This document shows, one piece after another, positions 14,654-22,238 of a DNA stretch of 33,637 bases; position 1 is the first letter of the stretch, and every line of letters begins with the position of its first letter. The position numbers and the translations under genes are program-made. The notes below the pieces were generated by a model that did no database searches, was not told where the DNA came from, and was given only the letters and a program-made list of their open reading frames with translations. This stretch comes from Streptomyces montanisoli (GTDB taxonomy: Bacteria > Actinomycetota > Actinomycetes > Streptomycetales > Streptomycetaceae): positions 1 through 33,637 of the forward strand of contig NZ_JAGIQL010000068.1 in the NCBI RefSeq assembly GCF_017813245.1, read 5' to 3'.

Positions 14654-15316
14654 GTGACTCGATTCGGATCGCTCAGGCGCCCTGGGGCCCTGATATCGGT
14701 CGCGGCGGCGGGCGTGCTGGGAGTGGGCCTCGCGGCCGGCCCGGCGTCTGCGCACACGCCCAGGTGGCAGCTCACGTGTGACAGCGTGTCGGTCAATCTG
14801 CAGGCCTACGACGGCCAGTCCACCAACACCGTGGAACTGATGGTGGACGGCAAGGACCTGGTGCCCGTCACCACGTTCGGCAGCAGCTTCCAGCGGCAGC
14901 ACCTCGATCTCCCGGACCACGGCGCGGAGATCACGGCCCACCTGGTCGTCAAGGCGGGCGACAACGCCAAGTACGACTTCGACGACACGAAGACGGTGAA
15001 GGACTGCCCCATCAAGTCCACGCCGCCGACCGCTCCGCCGTCGTCGCAGCCCCCGTCGTCGCAGCCGCCGTCGGCGCCTGCGAGCTCGGCGCCCGCGAGC
15101 TCCGCCCCGGCGAGTTCCGCGCCCGCGAGCCCGGCCCCGGCGTCCTCGTCGGCCGCCGCCGCGCCGGTCGCCTCGCCCAGCGCGTCGGGCGACAACCTGG
15201 CCGAGACCGGTTCGTCCAGCTCGACCCCCGTCATCGCCGGTGCGGCCGCCGTCGTGGTGATCGCCGGAGCGGGCATCCTGTGGGCGTCGCGCAAGCGTCG
15301 CGCCGCGCAGCACTGA
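14654..15316 (+). CDS. LAETG-type sortase substrate, secreted surface protein
   Basis: This 220-residue precursor has a Sec signal peptide (basic MTRFGSLRRP, hydrophobic core, cleavage after ASA at about residue 33). A small beta-rich domain with two cysteines follows (TCDSVSVN and KDCPIKS), which may form one disulfide. Next is a Pro/Ser/Ala-rich stalk with repeated SAPASSAP units. The C-terminus has the sorting signal LAETG at 182-186, a hydrophobic helix and the basic tail RKRRAAQH. LAxTG motifs are recognised by class E sortases in Streptomyces, which attach such proteins to peptidoglycan. The GTG at 14654 is preceded by GGAGGAAA. No sortase gene is in the window. The head domain's binding role is unknown. 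Confidence 0.88.
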   Translation: MTRFGSLRRPGALISVAAAGVLGVGLAAGPASAHTPRWQLTCDSVSVNLQAYDGQSTNTVELMVDGKDLVPVTTFGSSFQRQHLDLPDHGAEITAHLVVKAGDNAKYDFDDTKTVKDCPIKSTPPTAPPSSQPPSSQPPSAPASSAPASSAPASSAPASPAPASSSAAAAPVASPSASGDNLAETGSSSSTPVIAGAAAVVVIAGAGILWASRKRRAAQH

Positions 15317-15340
15317 TCCGGCGCCCGAGGAGGTCCGCCG

Positions 15341-15371
15341 CGCGGCCGGTCCGGTGACGGACCGTGCCGCG
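15341..15371 (+). terminator. First hairpin after the LAETG gene
   Basis: GGTCCG-GTGA-CGGACC is a perfect 6-bp stem, extended by CGCGGC/GCCGCG with a small internal loop. It lies 24 bases after the stop and precedes a stronger hairpin. Confidence 0.5.
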
Positions 15372-15415
15372 GTACGCCGGGGGCGCGGCACCTCCTCGTG
15401 GGCGGATCGGAGCAC

Positions 15416-15456
15416 AGGGGCCCCGCGTGCGTCATCACCGACGCCGCGGGGCCCCT
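15416..15456 (+). terminator. Strong terminator between the LAETG and PHP genes
   Basis: AGGGGCCCCGCG (15416-15427) and CGCGGGGCCCCT (15445-15456) pair perfectly over 12 bp. Inside them GCGTC and GACGC add five more pairs past a one-base bulge, leaving a 6-base loop. TTCGCG follows. This is the most stable hairpin in the 191-bp gap. Confidence 0.85.
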
Positions 15457-15507
15457 TCGCGTCCGCCGCCGGATGCGGGTGCGAACGGCCGCACCGACAA
15501 TGGGCGC

Positions 15508-16527
15508 ATGGACCCGGTGATGGCGCTCGACAGGATCGCGTTCCTGCTGGAGCGGTCGGGCGCGGAGACCTACCGGGTCAAGGCGTTCCGCACCGCGTCC
15601 GGCGTGGTGTCGGCGATGGGGGCCGACGAGTTGGCCGCGCGCCTCGCCGCCGGCTCGCTGACCCGCGTGGCCGGCATCGGCCCGCGCACCGCGGAAGTGG
15701 TGCGGGAGGCCGCCGACGGCACCGTGCCCGGCTATCTGGCCCGGCTGGAGTCCGAGCACGCGGGGCCGCTCGCCGAGGGCGGGGAAGAGCTGCTCGCGGC
15801 GCTGCGGGGCGACTGCCACCTGCACTCGGACTGGTCGGACGGCGGCAGCCCCATCGAGGCGATGGGCGCGGCGGCTGCCGGGCTCGGGCACGAGTGGGCC
15901 GTGCTCACGGACCACTCCCCCCGCCTGACGGTCGCGCGCGGGCTGTCCCCGGACCGGTTGCGCGAGCAGCTGGACGTCGTCGCGGAACTGAACGGCCGCT
16001 GGGCGCCGTTCCGGCTCCTGACCGGCATCGAGTGCGACATCCTCGACGACGGTTCGCTCGACCAGGAGCCCGAACTCCTCGCGCGGCTCGACCTGGTGGT
16101 CGTGTCCGTGCACTCGAAACTGCGGATGGACCGGCATGCCATGACGCGCCGCATGGTCGCGGCCGTCAGCGATCCGCACGCGGACGTGCTCGGCCACTGC
16201 ACGGGGCGGTTGCTGACGGGACGCGGGCGCCCCGAGTCGGAGTTCGACGCGGATGCCGTGTTCGCGGCGTGCGCGGAGTCCGGTACGGCGGTGGAGATCA
16301 ACTGCCGCCCTGAGAGGCTCGACCCGCCGCGCCGGCTGCTGCGCGCCGCGGTCGCGGCGGGCACGCTGTTCGCCGTCGACACCGACGCGCACGCGCCGGG
16401 CCAGCTCGGCTGGCAGCAACGCGGGTGCGCCAGGGCCGAGGAGTGCGGGGTGCCGGCCGAGCGGGTCGTCAACACGTGGTCCGCACAAGCCCTGTTGGAG
16501 TGGACGGGACGGCAGCGCGCGAGCTGA
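15508..16527 (+). CDS. PHP-domain metal-dependent phosphoesterase with helix-hairpin-helix
   Basis: This 339-residue protein joins an N-terminal helix-hairpin-helix region (SLTRVAGIGPRTAEVVREAA, about 50-69), as in DNA polymerase X, to a PHP metal-dependent phosphoesterase domain. PHP motifs are DCHLHSDWSDG (His104, His106, Asp108), LTDHSP, GIECDI, VSVHSK, LGHCTGR, EINCRPERLD and DTDAH. Together they supply a trinuclear metal site. It lacks the nucleotidyltransferase part of PolX, so it may be a stand-alone nuclease or phosphatase acting on nucleic-acid ends. ATG at 15508 has no ribosome-binding site; a GACAAT -10-like box ends seven bases upstream, compatible with a leaderless message. Histidinol phosphatase is a less likely alternative. 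Confidence 0.82.
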   Translation: MDPVMALDRIAFLLERSGAETYRVKAFRTASGVVSAMGADELAARLAAGSLTRVAGIGPRTAEVVREAADGTVPGYLARLESEHAGPLAEGGEELLAALRGDCHLHSDWSDGGSPIEAMGAAAAGLGHEWAVLTDHSPRLTVARGLSPDRLREQLDVVAELNGRWAPFRLLTGIECDILDDGSLDQEPELLARLDLVVVSVHSKLRMDRHAMTRRMVAAVSDPHADVLGHCTGRLLTGRGRPESEFDADAVFAACAESGTAVEINCRPERLDPPRRLLRAAVAAGTLFAVDTDAHAPGQLGWQQRGCARAEECGVPAERVVNTWSAQALLEWTGRQRAS

Positions 16528-16617
16528 ACCGCCGGCTTGCCCGACTGCACCGGCCCAGCGGGGGCACAAGTGGGATGACGTTGCTCCCGACCGGTACACG
16601 GAAGAAGTTGGTGCCAC

Positions 16618-17079
16618 ATGTCGTCCACGCCCGGGCCTTCCTCATGGTCCTCAGGCGAGCAGCCCAACGAGGGACTGCCCTCGGCCCCGCCCTACGCGGG
16701 TCCGCAGGGCGACCCGGGTCATCCGCAGCAGAGGCGCGGCAACGGCATGGCGGTCGCCGCGCTCGTGCTGGGCATCCTCGCCATCGTGTTCTTCTGGACG
16801 GTGTTCGGCGGCATCGTCCTCGGCATCATCGGGCTCGTGCTGGGCATCTTCGGCGCCCGCAGGGCCCGCGGCGGCATGGCGCCGCACCGCGGGATGGCGA
16901 TCACGGGAGCCGTGCTGGGCGCGATCGGCCTGATCGCGGGCGGCCTGATCATCGCCCTGGGCGTCTCGATCCTGAACTCGCACGAGTTCAAGAACTACAG
17001 CGACTGCCTGCAGCACGCCCACAGCCAGTCGGACCGGCAGCAGTGCGTGGACGACTACAAGAACGACGTCAAGCACTGA
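16618..17079 (+). CDS. DUF4190-type membrane protein
   Basis: This 153-residue protein has a Pro/Ser/Gly/Gln-rich cytoplasmic N-terminus (about 1-42), then three hydrophobic segments: MAVAALVLGILAIVFFW, GGIVLGIIGLVLGIFGA and AITGAVLGAIGLIAGGLII. The ARRARGG loop and GMAITGAVLG repeat are hallmarks of DUF4190. The short extracytoplasmic C-terminus has two cysteines (Cys130 and Cys143) that could form a disulfide. Function is unknown; such proteins are abundant in Streptomyces. ATG at 16618 has GGAAGAAG somewhat far upstream. Its stop codon is embedded in a 15-bp direct repeat. Confidence 0.78.
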   Translation: MSSTPGPSSWSSGEQPNEGLPSAPPYAGPQGDPGHPQQRRGNGMAVAALVLGILAIVFFWTVFGGIVLGIIGLVLGIFGARRARGGMAPHRGMAITGAVLGAIGLIAGGLIIALGVSILNSHEFKNYSDCLQHAHSQSDRQQCVDDYKNDVKH

Positions 17080-17115
17080 GCGTGCAGGCATTGAGCGTGC
17101 AGGCGCTGAGCGCCT
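17077..17115. repeat. 15-bp direct repeat with overlapping hairpin at convergent gene ends
   Basis: TGAGCGTGCAGGC occurs at 17077 and 17092 with a 15-bp period, and a third TGAGCG starts at 17107. The first copy contains the DUF4190 stop codon. The last unit overlaps AGGCGC-TGA-GCGCCT (17101-17115), a tight stem that may serve as terminator for DUF4190 and the convergent NAD kinase gene. Confidence 0.65.
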
Positions 17116-17118
17116 CCG

Positions 17119-18201
17119 TCACGCCTCCTGGCCGCCCGTGCGGCGCTCGTCCACGGGCGGCAGGCGCAGGTGCGCCAGGTCGGCGGGGACGGGCCCCGGG
17201 GGCCTGCCGAACGGGTCGAGCGGCCCTTCCCCGTCCGTGGCGGGCGCGTCGGTGAGGCGGAAGCGGTGGCGCAGTCGCTGGTAGAAGTCGGTGGGCGCGA
17301 GCCTGATCAGGGGCAGCCGGTAGTCGGCCGCGTGGACGGCGATCCAGTCGCCGGGCTCGAGCACGCCGCGCAGCCGGCCGTCGACGCTGAGCGCGGCGGG
17401 CCCCGAGTGCGGCAGGACGCGCAGCGCGACGGGTTCGTCGGGCGCGGCCACGACCGTGCGGTCGAAGGTCATGTGGGGTGCCACCGGGGTGAACACCACG
17501 GCGTCCATGTTCGGTGAGAGCACCGGGCCGCCCGCGGCGAAGCTGTAGGCCGTGGAGCCGGTGGGGGTGGCCACGATGGCGCCGTCCGCCGAGTACGACG
17601 CGAGCAGCCGGCCCGCGACGTAGACGCCGAGGTCGACCTGGCGGTCGCGGACGAGCTTCTCCAGGACGATGTCGTTGAGCGCCGCGACGTCCAGGGCCAC
17701 GCCCCAGTCGTCGACGCCGTCGGCCTCCTCGCGCACCTCCGGCGGGGGCAGGGCGGGCCCGCGTCCCGACCGCAGCAGCGCCTCCATGCTGGTGGGGATG
17801 CGCAGCGGCTTCGACGCGCGCAGGGCGAGCGTCATGCGGGTCTCGACGAGGGCGCGGTCCTCGTTGACGGCGTCCAGCGCGGCGACGACGTCCTGTGCGG
17901 GCACCTCGGTGAGGAAGCCGACCGTGCCGAGGTCGACGCCGAGCACGGCCCCGTCGCCCTTCGCGGCGATGCGGGCGCCGCGAAGGAACGTGCCGTCGCC
18001 GCCGAGCGTCACGACCAGGTCGGGGTGGCCGGAGACCGTCCGCCGATCCTCCTCCGCGTGCCGCGGGCCTTCGCGCTGCCACACGTCGATCTCCGTGCAC
18101 CGCACGTTGTGCAGGGCGCCCCACGTGTGGACGTCGGCCGCCACCCGCAGCGCGTCCCTGCGGCCGTGGTGCACCACGAGCCCCATCCGCTTCACCGTCA
18201 C
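17119..18201 (-). CDS. nadK: NAD kinase (ATP-NAD kinase family)
   Basis: This 360-residue cytosolic kinase would convert NAD+ to NADP+. It has the invariant GGDGT (67-71), then VDLGTVGFLTEV, NDIVLEK (176-182, the NE/D binding motif) and the ATP/NAD loop DGAIVATPTGSTAYSFAAGG. It is longer than typical bacterial NAD kinases of about 300 residues. The extra length comes from an insert near 131-167 (rich in Pro, Glu and Arg) and a C-terminal proline-rich tail. The start is GTG at 18201, with GGGAG six bases upstream; a second GTG lies six bases in. It may be a second, non-housekeeping NAD kinase. It diverges from the XRE-cupin regulator. Confidence 0.9.
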   Translation of the reverse strand: MTVKRMGLVVHHGRRDALRVAADVHTWGALHNVRCTEIDVWQREGPRHAEEDRRTVSGHPDLVVTLGGDGTFLRGARIAAKGDGAVLGVDLGTVGFLTEVPAQDVVAALDAVNEDRALVETRMTLALRASKPLRIPTSMEALLRSGRGPALPPPEVREEADGVDDWGVALDVAALNDIVLEKLVRDRQVDLGVYVAGRLLASYSADGAIVATPTGSTAYSFAAGGPVLSPNMDAVVFTPVAPHMTFDRTVVAAPDEPVALRVLPHSGPAALSVDGRLRGVLEPGDWIAVHAADYRLPLIRLAPTDFYQRLRHRFRLTDAPATDGEGPLDPFGRPPGPVPADLAHLRLPPVDERRTGGQEA

Positions 18202-18359
18202 CGTGTGCTCCCTGGCGAGACGTCGTCCTCTCACTGTGCCCCCTTCCGGAACGCGTGGCTTCCCGGGAAGCCCGGAACTGCCGTCCCCCGAGGCCGTGGG
18301 GCGTTCGTGCCGCCTTACACTCCGGTGCCAGGTCCGTTCGGTCACCGCACGCTCGAGCT

Positions 18360-18377
18360 GTTCACTATGCCGAACGA
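18360..18377. promoter_or_regulatory. Probable XRE-cupin operator, copy 1
   Basis: GTTC-ACTATGCC-GAACGA lies 58 bases ahead of the XRE-cupin start. The same element, with GTTC and GAACGA identical and an 8-base spacer agreeing at CT.T.C, recurs on the dehydrogenase promoter at 19126. It fits autoregulation. The 234-bp gap from 18202 to 18435 holds no further gene. Confidence 0.55.
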
Positions 18378-18435
18378 CATGCGCGGACCACCCGTACGCT
18401 GAGACGAACGCAGCCGACCGCCGTAGGAGCATCGA

Positions 18436-19032
18436 GTGACCCCCGCAAGCAGTTCGGTCAGGGACGTCCTGGCCGCCAACCTCAGACGCGAGCGCACGCG
18501 CCGCGGCCTGTCCCTGTCGGAGCTCTCGCGGCTTTCGAAGATCGGCAAGGCGACGCTCTCCCAGCTGGAGTCGGCCACGGGCAACCCGACGATCGAGACG
18601 GTGTTCAGCCTCTCGCGCGCGCTGGAGATGCCGATCTCGGACCTGCTCGACACGCGCCGCACCGACACGGTGACGGTGGTGCGCGCGGCGGATGCCGAGG
18701 TGCTCAGCGGCGAGGGCGTCGACCTGCGGCCGCTCCAGCGCATCGAGACCGGCGGTGTGATCATGGAACTCTACGACCAGCAGGTGAGGGCGGACTCGCG
18801 CCAGCCGTCGCTCGGGCACGCGGGCACCGAGCACACGGTCGTGCAGAGCGGGACGCTCGCGGTGGAGGTGGACGGGCACCGCGTGGAGCTCGGCGCCGGC
18901 GACTACGTGTCGTTCGACGCGTCACTGCCGCACTGCTATGCGGCGCCCGACGGGCCCGTGCACTCGGTGCTCCTCCTGCACTACAGGTCGGGCGCCGGTG
19001 AGCCGCAGGAGCGGCACGGCGCGCCGCACTGA
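18436..19032 (+). CDS. XRE-family regulator with C-terminal cupin domain
   Basis: This 198-residue regulator has an N-terminal lambda-repressor-like helix-turn-helix (LAANLRRERTRRGLSLSELS, then LSKIGKATLSQLESATGNPT, about 11-55) and a C-terminal cupin (TEHTVVQSGTLAVEVDGHRV, then LGAGDYVSFDASLPHCY). The cupin is expected to sense a small metabolite. The GTG at 18436 has TAGGAG upstream. It directly precedes the hydroxyproline genes on the same strand, and its probable operator occurs both ahead of itself and on their promoter. It is therefore most likely the local regulator of hydroxyproline catabolism. Inducer identity is inferred. Confidence 0.88.
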   Translation: MTPASSSVRDVLAANLRRERTRRGLSLSELSRLSKIGKATLSQLESATGNPTIETVFSLSRALEMPISDLLDTRRTDTVTVVRAADAEVLSGEGVDLRPLQRIETGGVIMELYDQQVRADSRQPSLGHAGTEHTVVQSGTLAVEVDGHRVELGAGDYVSFDASLPHCYAAPDGPVHSVLLLHYRSGAGEPQERHGAPH

Positions 19033-19090
19033 GCGGTCGTACCGCGCGGGCCGCGCAGGGCGTTACGTACCGGGCGGCCATGGTCAGCCG

Positions 19091-19119
19091 TTGACACCCA
19101 TCCCCGGGCGACCTAGTCT
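19091..19119 (+). promoter_or_regulatory. Sigma70-type promoter of the hydroxyproline operon
   Basis: TTGACA (19091-19096), a full consensus -35, and TAGTCT (19114-19119) are 17 bases apart. The predicted start is near 19126, inside the operator that follows. Confidence 0.75.
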
Positions 19120-19125
19120 CAGGTC

Positions 19126-19143
19126 GTTCGCTTTACAGAACGA
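19126..19143. promoter_or_regulatory. Probable XRE-cupin operator, copy 2
   Basis: GTTC-GCTTTACA-GAACGA lies on the predicted transcription start of the dehydrogenase operon, and TCGTTC/GAACGA extends the arms to 6 bp. It matches copy 1 at 18360. The position suits repression by the adjacent XRE-cupin protein. Confidence 0.65.
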
Positions 19144-19152
19144 GGAGGACGG

Positions 19153-20349
19153 GTGGACCGAACGCGTGTCGTGATTCTCGGTGCCGGCATCGTCGGGTCC
19201 GCCTGTGCCAGGGAACTCGCCCTCGCGGGTTGCGACGTCCTGGTGATCGACCGGGGCGGCCCGGCTGCCGCGACTACCTCCCACGGCGAGGGCAACATCC
19301 TGCTGTCCGACAAGGGCCCGGGGCCCGAACTCGAACTGGCGAAACTCTCCCGGCGCCTGTGGCCCGAGGTGCTGACGGACCTCGGCGGCCTCGCCGTGCA
19401 GGCCGAATGGCAGCCCAAGGGCGGCATCGTGGTGGCCACCACCCGGGCGGGCGCCGACGGTCTGCGGCCGTTCGCCGCGTCCCAGCGGGCGTCGGGGGTG
19501 GTGGCCGAGGCGATGGACGCGGACGCGCTGCGCGCCGCCGAGCCGCACGTCACCCGCGAGCACACCGCGGCCGTGCACTACCCGCAGGACGCCCAGGTGC
19601 AGCCCGCCGGCGCGGCCGCGGCGCTCCTCTCAGGCGCCCTCGCGGCCGGCGCGTCCCTGCGCTCCGGCCGCGAGGTGCTCGGCGGCGTCGTGCGCGGCGG
19701 CCGGCTGACGGGCGTCCGCACGTCCCACGGCACGCTGGAGGGCGACGTCTTCCTCAACGCGGCGGGTCCCTGGTCGGGCGAGCTCGCCGCGCGGCTCGGC
19801 GCGCCCGTCGACATCAGGCCGAGGCGCGGCGAGGTGCTGGTGACCACACCGCTCCCACCGACGGTGTTCCACAAGGTGTACGACGCCGACTACGTCGGTG
19901 CGGTCGGCAGCGGGGCCGGCGATCTCCAGACGTCCGCCGTCGTCGAGGCGACACTCGCGGGCAGCGTGCTGCTCGGCTCGTCGAGGCGCCGCGTCGGATT
20001 CGACGCCAGGACGCGCCCCGAGGTGCTGTCCGCGATCGCGGCGAAGGCGCTGAGGCTCTTCCCGTCACTCGCGCGAGTGCCCGTGATGCGTGCCTACGGC
20101 GGCTTCAGGCCGTACGTTCCCGACCATCTGCCGGTGATCGGCCCCGATCCGCGGCTGGCCGGGCTGTGGCACGCGAGCGGCCACGAGGGCGCGGGCATCG
20201 GCCTGTCGGTGGGGACGGCGCGGCTGGTGCGCGCGCTGCTCGACGGGCGCGAGCCGGAGATCGACGCCGGCCCGTTCCGGGTGGACCGGCCGGCGGTGCT
20301 GGGTGAGGACGTACCGGCCGGGTCCACGGCCGGGGAGGAGACGACGTGA
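19153..20349 (+). CDS. D-hydroxyproline dehydrogenase, FAD (DadA-like) subunit
   Basis: This 398-residue flavoprotein of the DadA/glycine-oxidase family has the FAD-binding RVVILGAGIVGSACARELAL (GAGIVG at 10-15) and TSHGEGNIL. Its C-terminal half includes NAAGPWSGELAARLG, RPRRGEVLVTT and the late FAD motif GFRPYVPDHLPVIG with ASGHEGAGIGLSVGTARL. Beside a [2Fe-2S] gamma subunit and an NAD/FAD alpha subunit it fits the heteromeric cis-4-hydroxy-D-proline dehydrogenase. That enzyme oxidises D-Hyp to 1-pyrroline-4-hydroxy-2-carboxylate. Opine or sarcosine oxidation is the alternative, but the epimerase and deaminase downstream favour hydroxyproline. The GTG at 19153 has GAGGAGG upstream. It overlaps the next gene by four bases. 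Confidence 0.88.
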   Translation: MDRTRVVILGAGIVGSACARELALAGCDVLVIDRGGPAAATTSHGEGNILLSDKGPGPELELAKLSRRLWPEVLTDLGGLAVQAEWQPKGGIVVATTRAGADGLRPFAASQRASGVVAEAMDADALRAAEPHVTREHTAAVHYPQDAQVQPAGAAAALLSGALAAGASLRSGREVLGGVVRGGRLTGVRTSHGTLEGDVFLNAAGPWSGELAARLGAPVDIRPRRGEVLVTTPLPPTVFHKVYDADYVGAVGSGAGDLQTSAVVEATLAGSVLLGSSRRRVGFDARTRPEVLSAIAAKALRLFPSLARVPVMRAYGGFRPYVPDHLPVIGPDPRLAGLWHASGHEGAGIGLSVGTARLVRALLDGREPEIDAGPFRVDRPAVLGEDVPAGSTAGEETT

Positions 20350-20660
20350 GTCCGAGGCTCGTGCCACATGCCACCGACCCCGTGCGGCGCATGGAGACAC
20401 CGGTGACCGTGACCGTCGACGGCGAACCGGTGCGCGGCATCGCGGGGCAGACCGTCGCGGGGCTGCTGCTGGCGTCCGGGCGCACGGCGTGGCGGGCCAC
20501 CGGGTCCGGGGCGCCGCGCGGTGTGTTCTGCGGGATCGGTGTGTGCTTCGACTGCCTGGTGACGGTCAACGGCGAGCGCGATGTGCGGGCCTGCCGCAGG
20601 CGCGTGCACGAGGGCGACGCGGTCTCCACGCAGGCACGGGACGAGCGGGGCGAGCGGTGA
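20346..20660 (+). CDS. D-hydroxyproline dehydrogenase, small [2Fe-2S] subunit
   Basis: This 104-residue ferredoxin-like subunit has ligands Cys62, Cys67, Cys70 and Cys83 in GVFCGIGVCFDCLVTVNGER and VRACRRRV. This is the spacing of the small gamma subunits of heteromeric D-hydroxyproline, opine and related dehydrogenases. It would carry electrons between the DadA-like and NAD/FAD subunits. The GTG at 20346 overlaps the upstream stop (GTGA); an internal ATG at residue 16 (METPVTVTV) could be the true start. Its own stop overlaps the next GTG in the same way, so the three subunits are translationally coupled. Confidence 0.85.
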   Translation: MSPRLVPHATDPVRRMETPVTVTVDGEPVRGIAGQTVAGLLLASGRTAWRATGSGAPRGVFCGIGVCFDCLVTVNGERDVRACRRRVHEGDAVSTQARDERGER

Positions 20661-22117
20661 GCGCGGGCACGGGCGGCACGGGCCGCCATGTGGTGGGCCG
20701 CCATGTGGTGGTCGTGGGCGCGGGCCCCGCGGGTCTCGCGGCCGCCGACGCGGCGCTCGCGGCGGGTGCGCGCGTCACACTGGTCGACTCGGCGGAGCAG
20801 CCGGGCGGCCAGTACCACCGGATGCTGCCCGACGCGTACGAGGCGGCCAACCCCGACGTACTGCAGCACGGTTACAACGCGTTCGAGCAGCGCTCGATGC
20901 GGGTCATCGGGCACCGGCGCTCCACCTGGCTCGCGGACACGTCGGTGTGGGCGATCGAGCGGGACGACCCGTCGCGCGCCCCGCTGGTGCACGTGCTCAC
21001 CGGCGGATTGCCGCGCGAGCGGCGGACGCTCCGCCCGGACGCGCTGGTGCTGGCGCCCGGCGCGCATGACCGCGTACTGCCCTTCCCCGGCTGGGAGTTG
21101 CCCGGCGTGTTCACGGCCGGGGCCGCGCAGGCGCTCGCGAAGGGCGAGAGGGTGGCTGTCGGCGACCGGGTCGTGGTGGCGGGCACGGGACCGTTCCTGC
21201 TTCCGGTCGCGGTCTCGCTGCTCGAAGCCGGGTCGCGGGTGGTGGAGGTGCTTGAGGCCGCGCGCGCCGCCTCCGCGACGCGCGGCTGGCTGCGCAAGCC
21301 CTGGGAGCTGGCCGCGCAGGCGGGCAAGACCGGCGAACTCGCCTCGTACACGGCGGCGCTGGCCCGCGAGCGTGTGCCGTACCTGCCGGGCCGCGCCGTG
21401 ATCGAGGCACGCGGCGACGGACGCGTGGAGGAGGTCGTGAGCGCGCGGGTGCGCGGCGACTGGTCGGTCGTGCCGGGCACCGAGCGGGTGACGGCGGCGG
21501 ACGCGGTGTGCGTCGGCCACGGCTTCACACCGCGCCTGGAACTCGCGGTCGCGTCCGGGTGCGAGCTGCGCGGCTCGGCGCCCGCCGAGGTGTTCGTCGA
21601 GGTCGACGGGGAGCAGCGCACGAGCGCGCCCGGCGTGTACGCGGCGGGCGAGGTCACCGGCATCGCGGGCGCGCCGGCCGCACGCGCGGAGGGCGCGGTG
21701 GCGGGCTGGTTCGCCGCGGGGGGCGACCCTTCGGCGCGCACCCTCGCACCGCTGCGCCGCGCCCGCGACCAGGGCCGCGCGTTCGCCGAACGGCTCGCCC
21801 ACGCGCATCCGGTCGGGAGGGAGTGGCCCGGCTGGCTGCGCGGCGACACGATCGTGTGCCGGTGCGAGGAGACGGACTACGCGGCGGTGTGCGCGGCGGC
21901 GGGCGACCCGGTGTCGTCCGAGGCGCGGGTCGCGCGGCTCGGTACGAGGGCCGGGCTCGGCCCCTGCCAGGGGCGGATGTGCGGGGTGACGGTGGCCGAG
22001 CTGAGGGCGCGGCTCGGCGCGCCGGACCCGGATCCGGCCGCGCCGCACCGCAGGCCGGTCGCGGAACCGATCCGCCTCGCAGAACTCGCCGCACCGCCGG
22101 CGGAGCGTGAGGGGTGA
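20657..22117 (+). CDS. D-hydroxyproline dehydrogenase, NAD/FAD subunit with BFD-like iron-sulfur domain
   Basis: This 486-residue subunit has an N-terminal nucleotide-binding fold (VVVVGAGPAGLAAADAAL, GAGPAG at 21-26, then DSAEQPGGQYHRM) and a second fold (VVVAGTGPFLLPVAVSLLEA). After FAD-contacting GVYAAGEVTGIAGA it ends in a BFD-like [2Fe-2S] domain with CRCEET (Cys401, Cys403) and GLGPCQGRMCG (Cys437, Cys442). This alpha-subunit layout is shared by heteromeric D-hydroxyproline dehydrogenases and opine oxidases. The GTG at 20657 overlaps the previous stop. A perfect 15-bp tandem duplication lies right after the start and lengthens the N-terminus by five residues. Confidence 0.88.
   Translation: MSAGTGGTGRHVVGRHVVVVGAGPAGLAAADAALAAGARVTLVDSAEQPGGQYHRMLPDAYEAANPDVLQHGYNAFEQRSMRVIGHRRSTWLADTSVWAIERDDPSRAPLVHVLTGGLPRERRTLRPDALVLAPGAHDRVLPFPGWELPGVFTAGAAQALAKGERVAVGDRVVVAGTGPFLLPVAVSLLEAGSRVVEVLEAARAASATRGWLRKPWELAAQAGKTGELASYTAALARERVPYLPGRAVIEARGDGRVEEVVSARVRGDWSVVPGTERVTAADAVCVGHGFTPRLELAVASGCELRGSAPAEVFVEVDGEQRTSAPGVYAAGEVTGIAGAPAARAEGAVAGWFAAGGDPSARTLAPLRRARDQGRAFAERLAHAHPVGREWPGWLRGDTIVCRCEETDYAAVCAAAGDPVSSEARVARLGTRAGLGPCQGRMCGVTVAELRARLGAPDPDPAAPHRRPVAEPIRLAELAAPPAEREG
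20681..20710. repeat. Perfect 15-bp tandem duplication near the alpha-subunit start
   Basis: GGCCGCCATGTGGTG occurs twice head to tail and encodes GRHVV-GRHVV just before the first strand of the nucleotide-binding fold. It is in frame, and each copy contains GTG codons that could serve as alternative starts. Confidence 0.85.
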
Positions 22118-22238
22118 CCGCCGGCGCGGTCAGCCGCGCCCACCGCTGCTCCCGGTGTCGTCCGCCCGGCCCGCCCAGCCCATGCCACCCGTCAAGTCCG
22201 TCCAGGCCTTCCCGTATGACCAGAAGGAGATCGCGCAG

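Noticed and set aside
15508..16527. DNA polymerase X
   Set aside because: The helix-hairpin-helix and PHP parts are present but the nucleotidyltransferase palm is missing.
20681..20710. Insertion-sequence target duplication
   Set aside because: The copies are directly adjacent with nothing between them and no transposase or terminal inverted repeats, so replication slippage is simpler.
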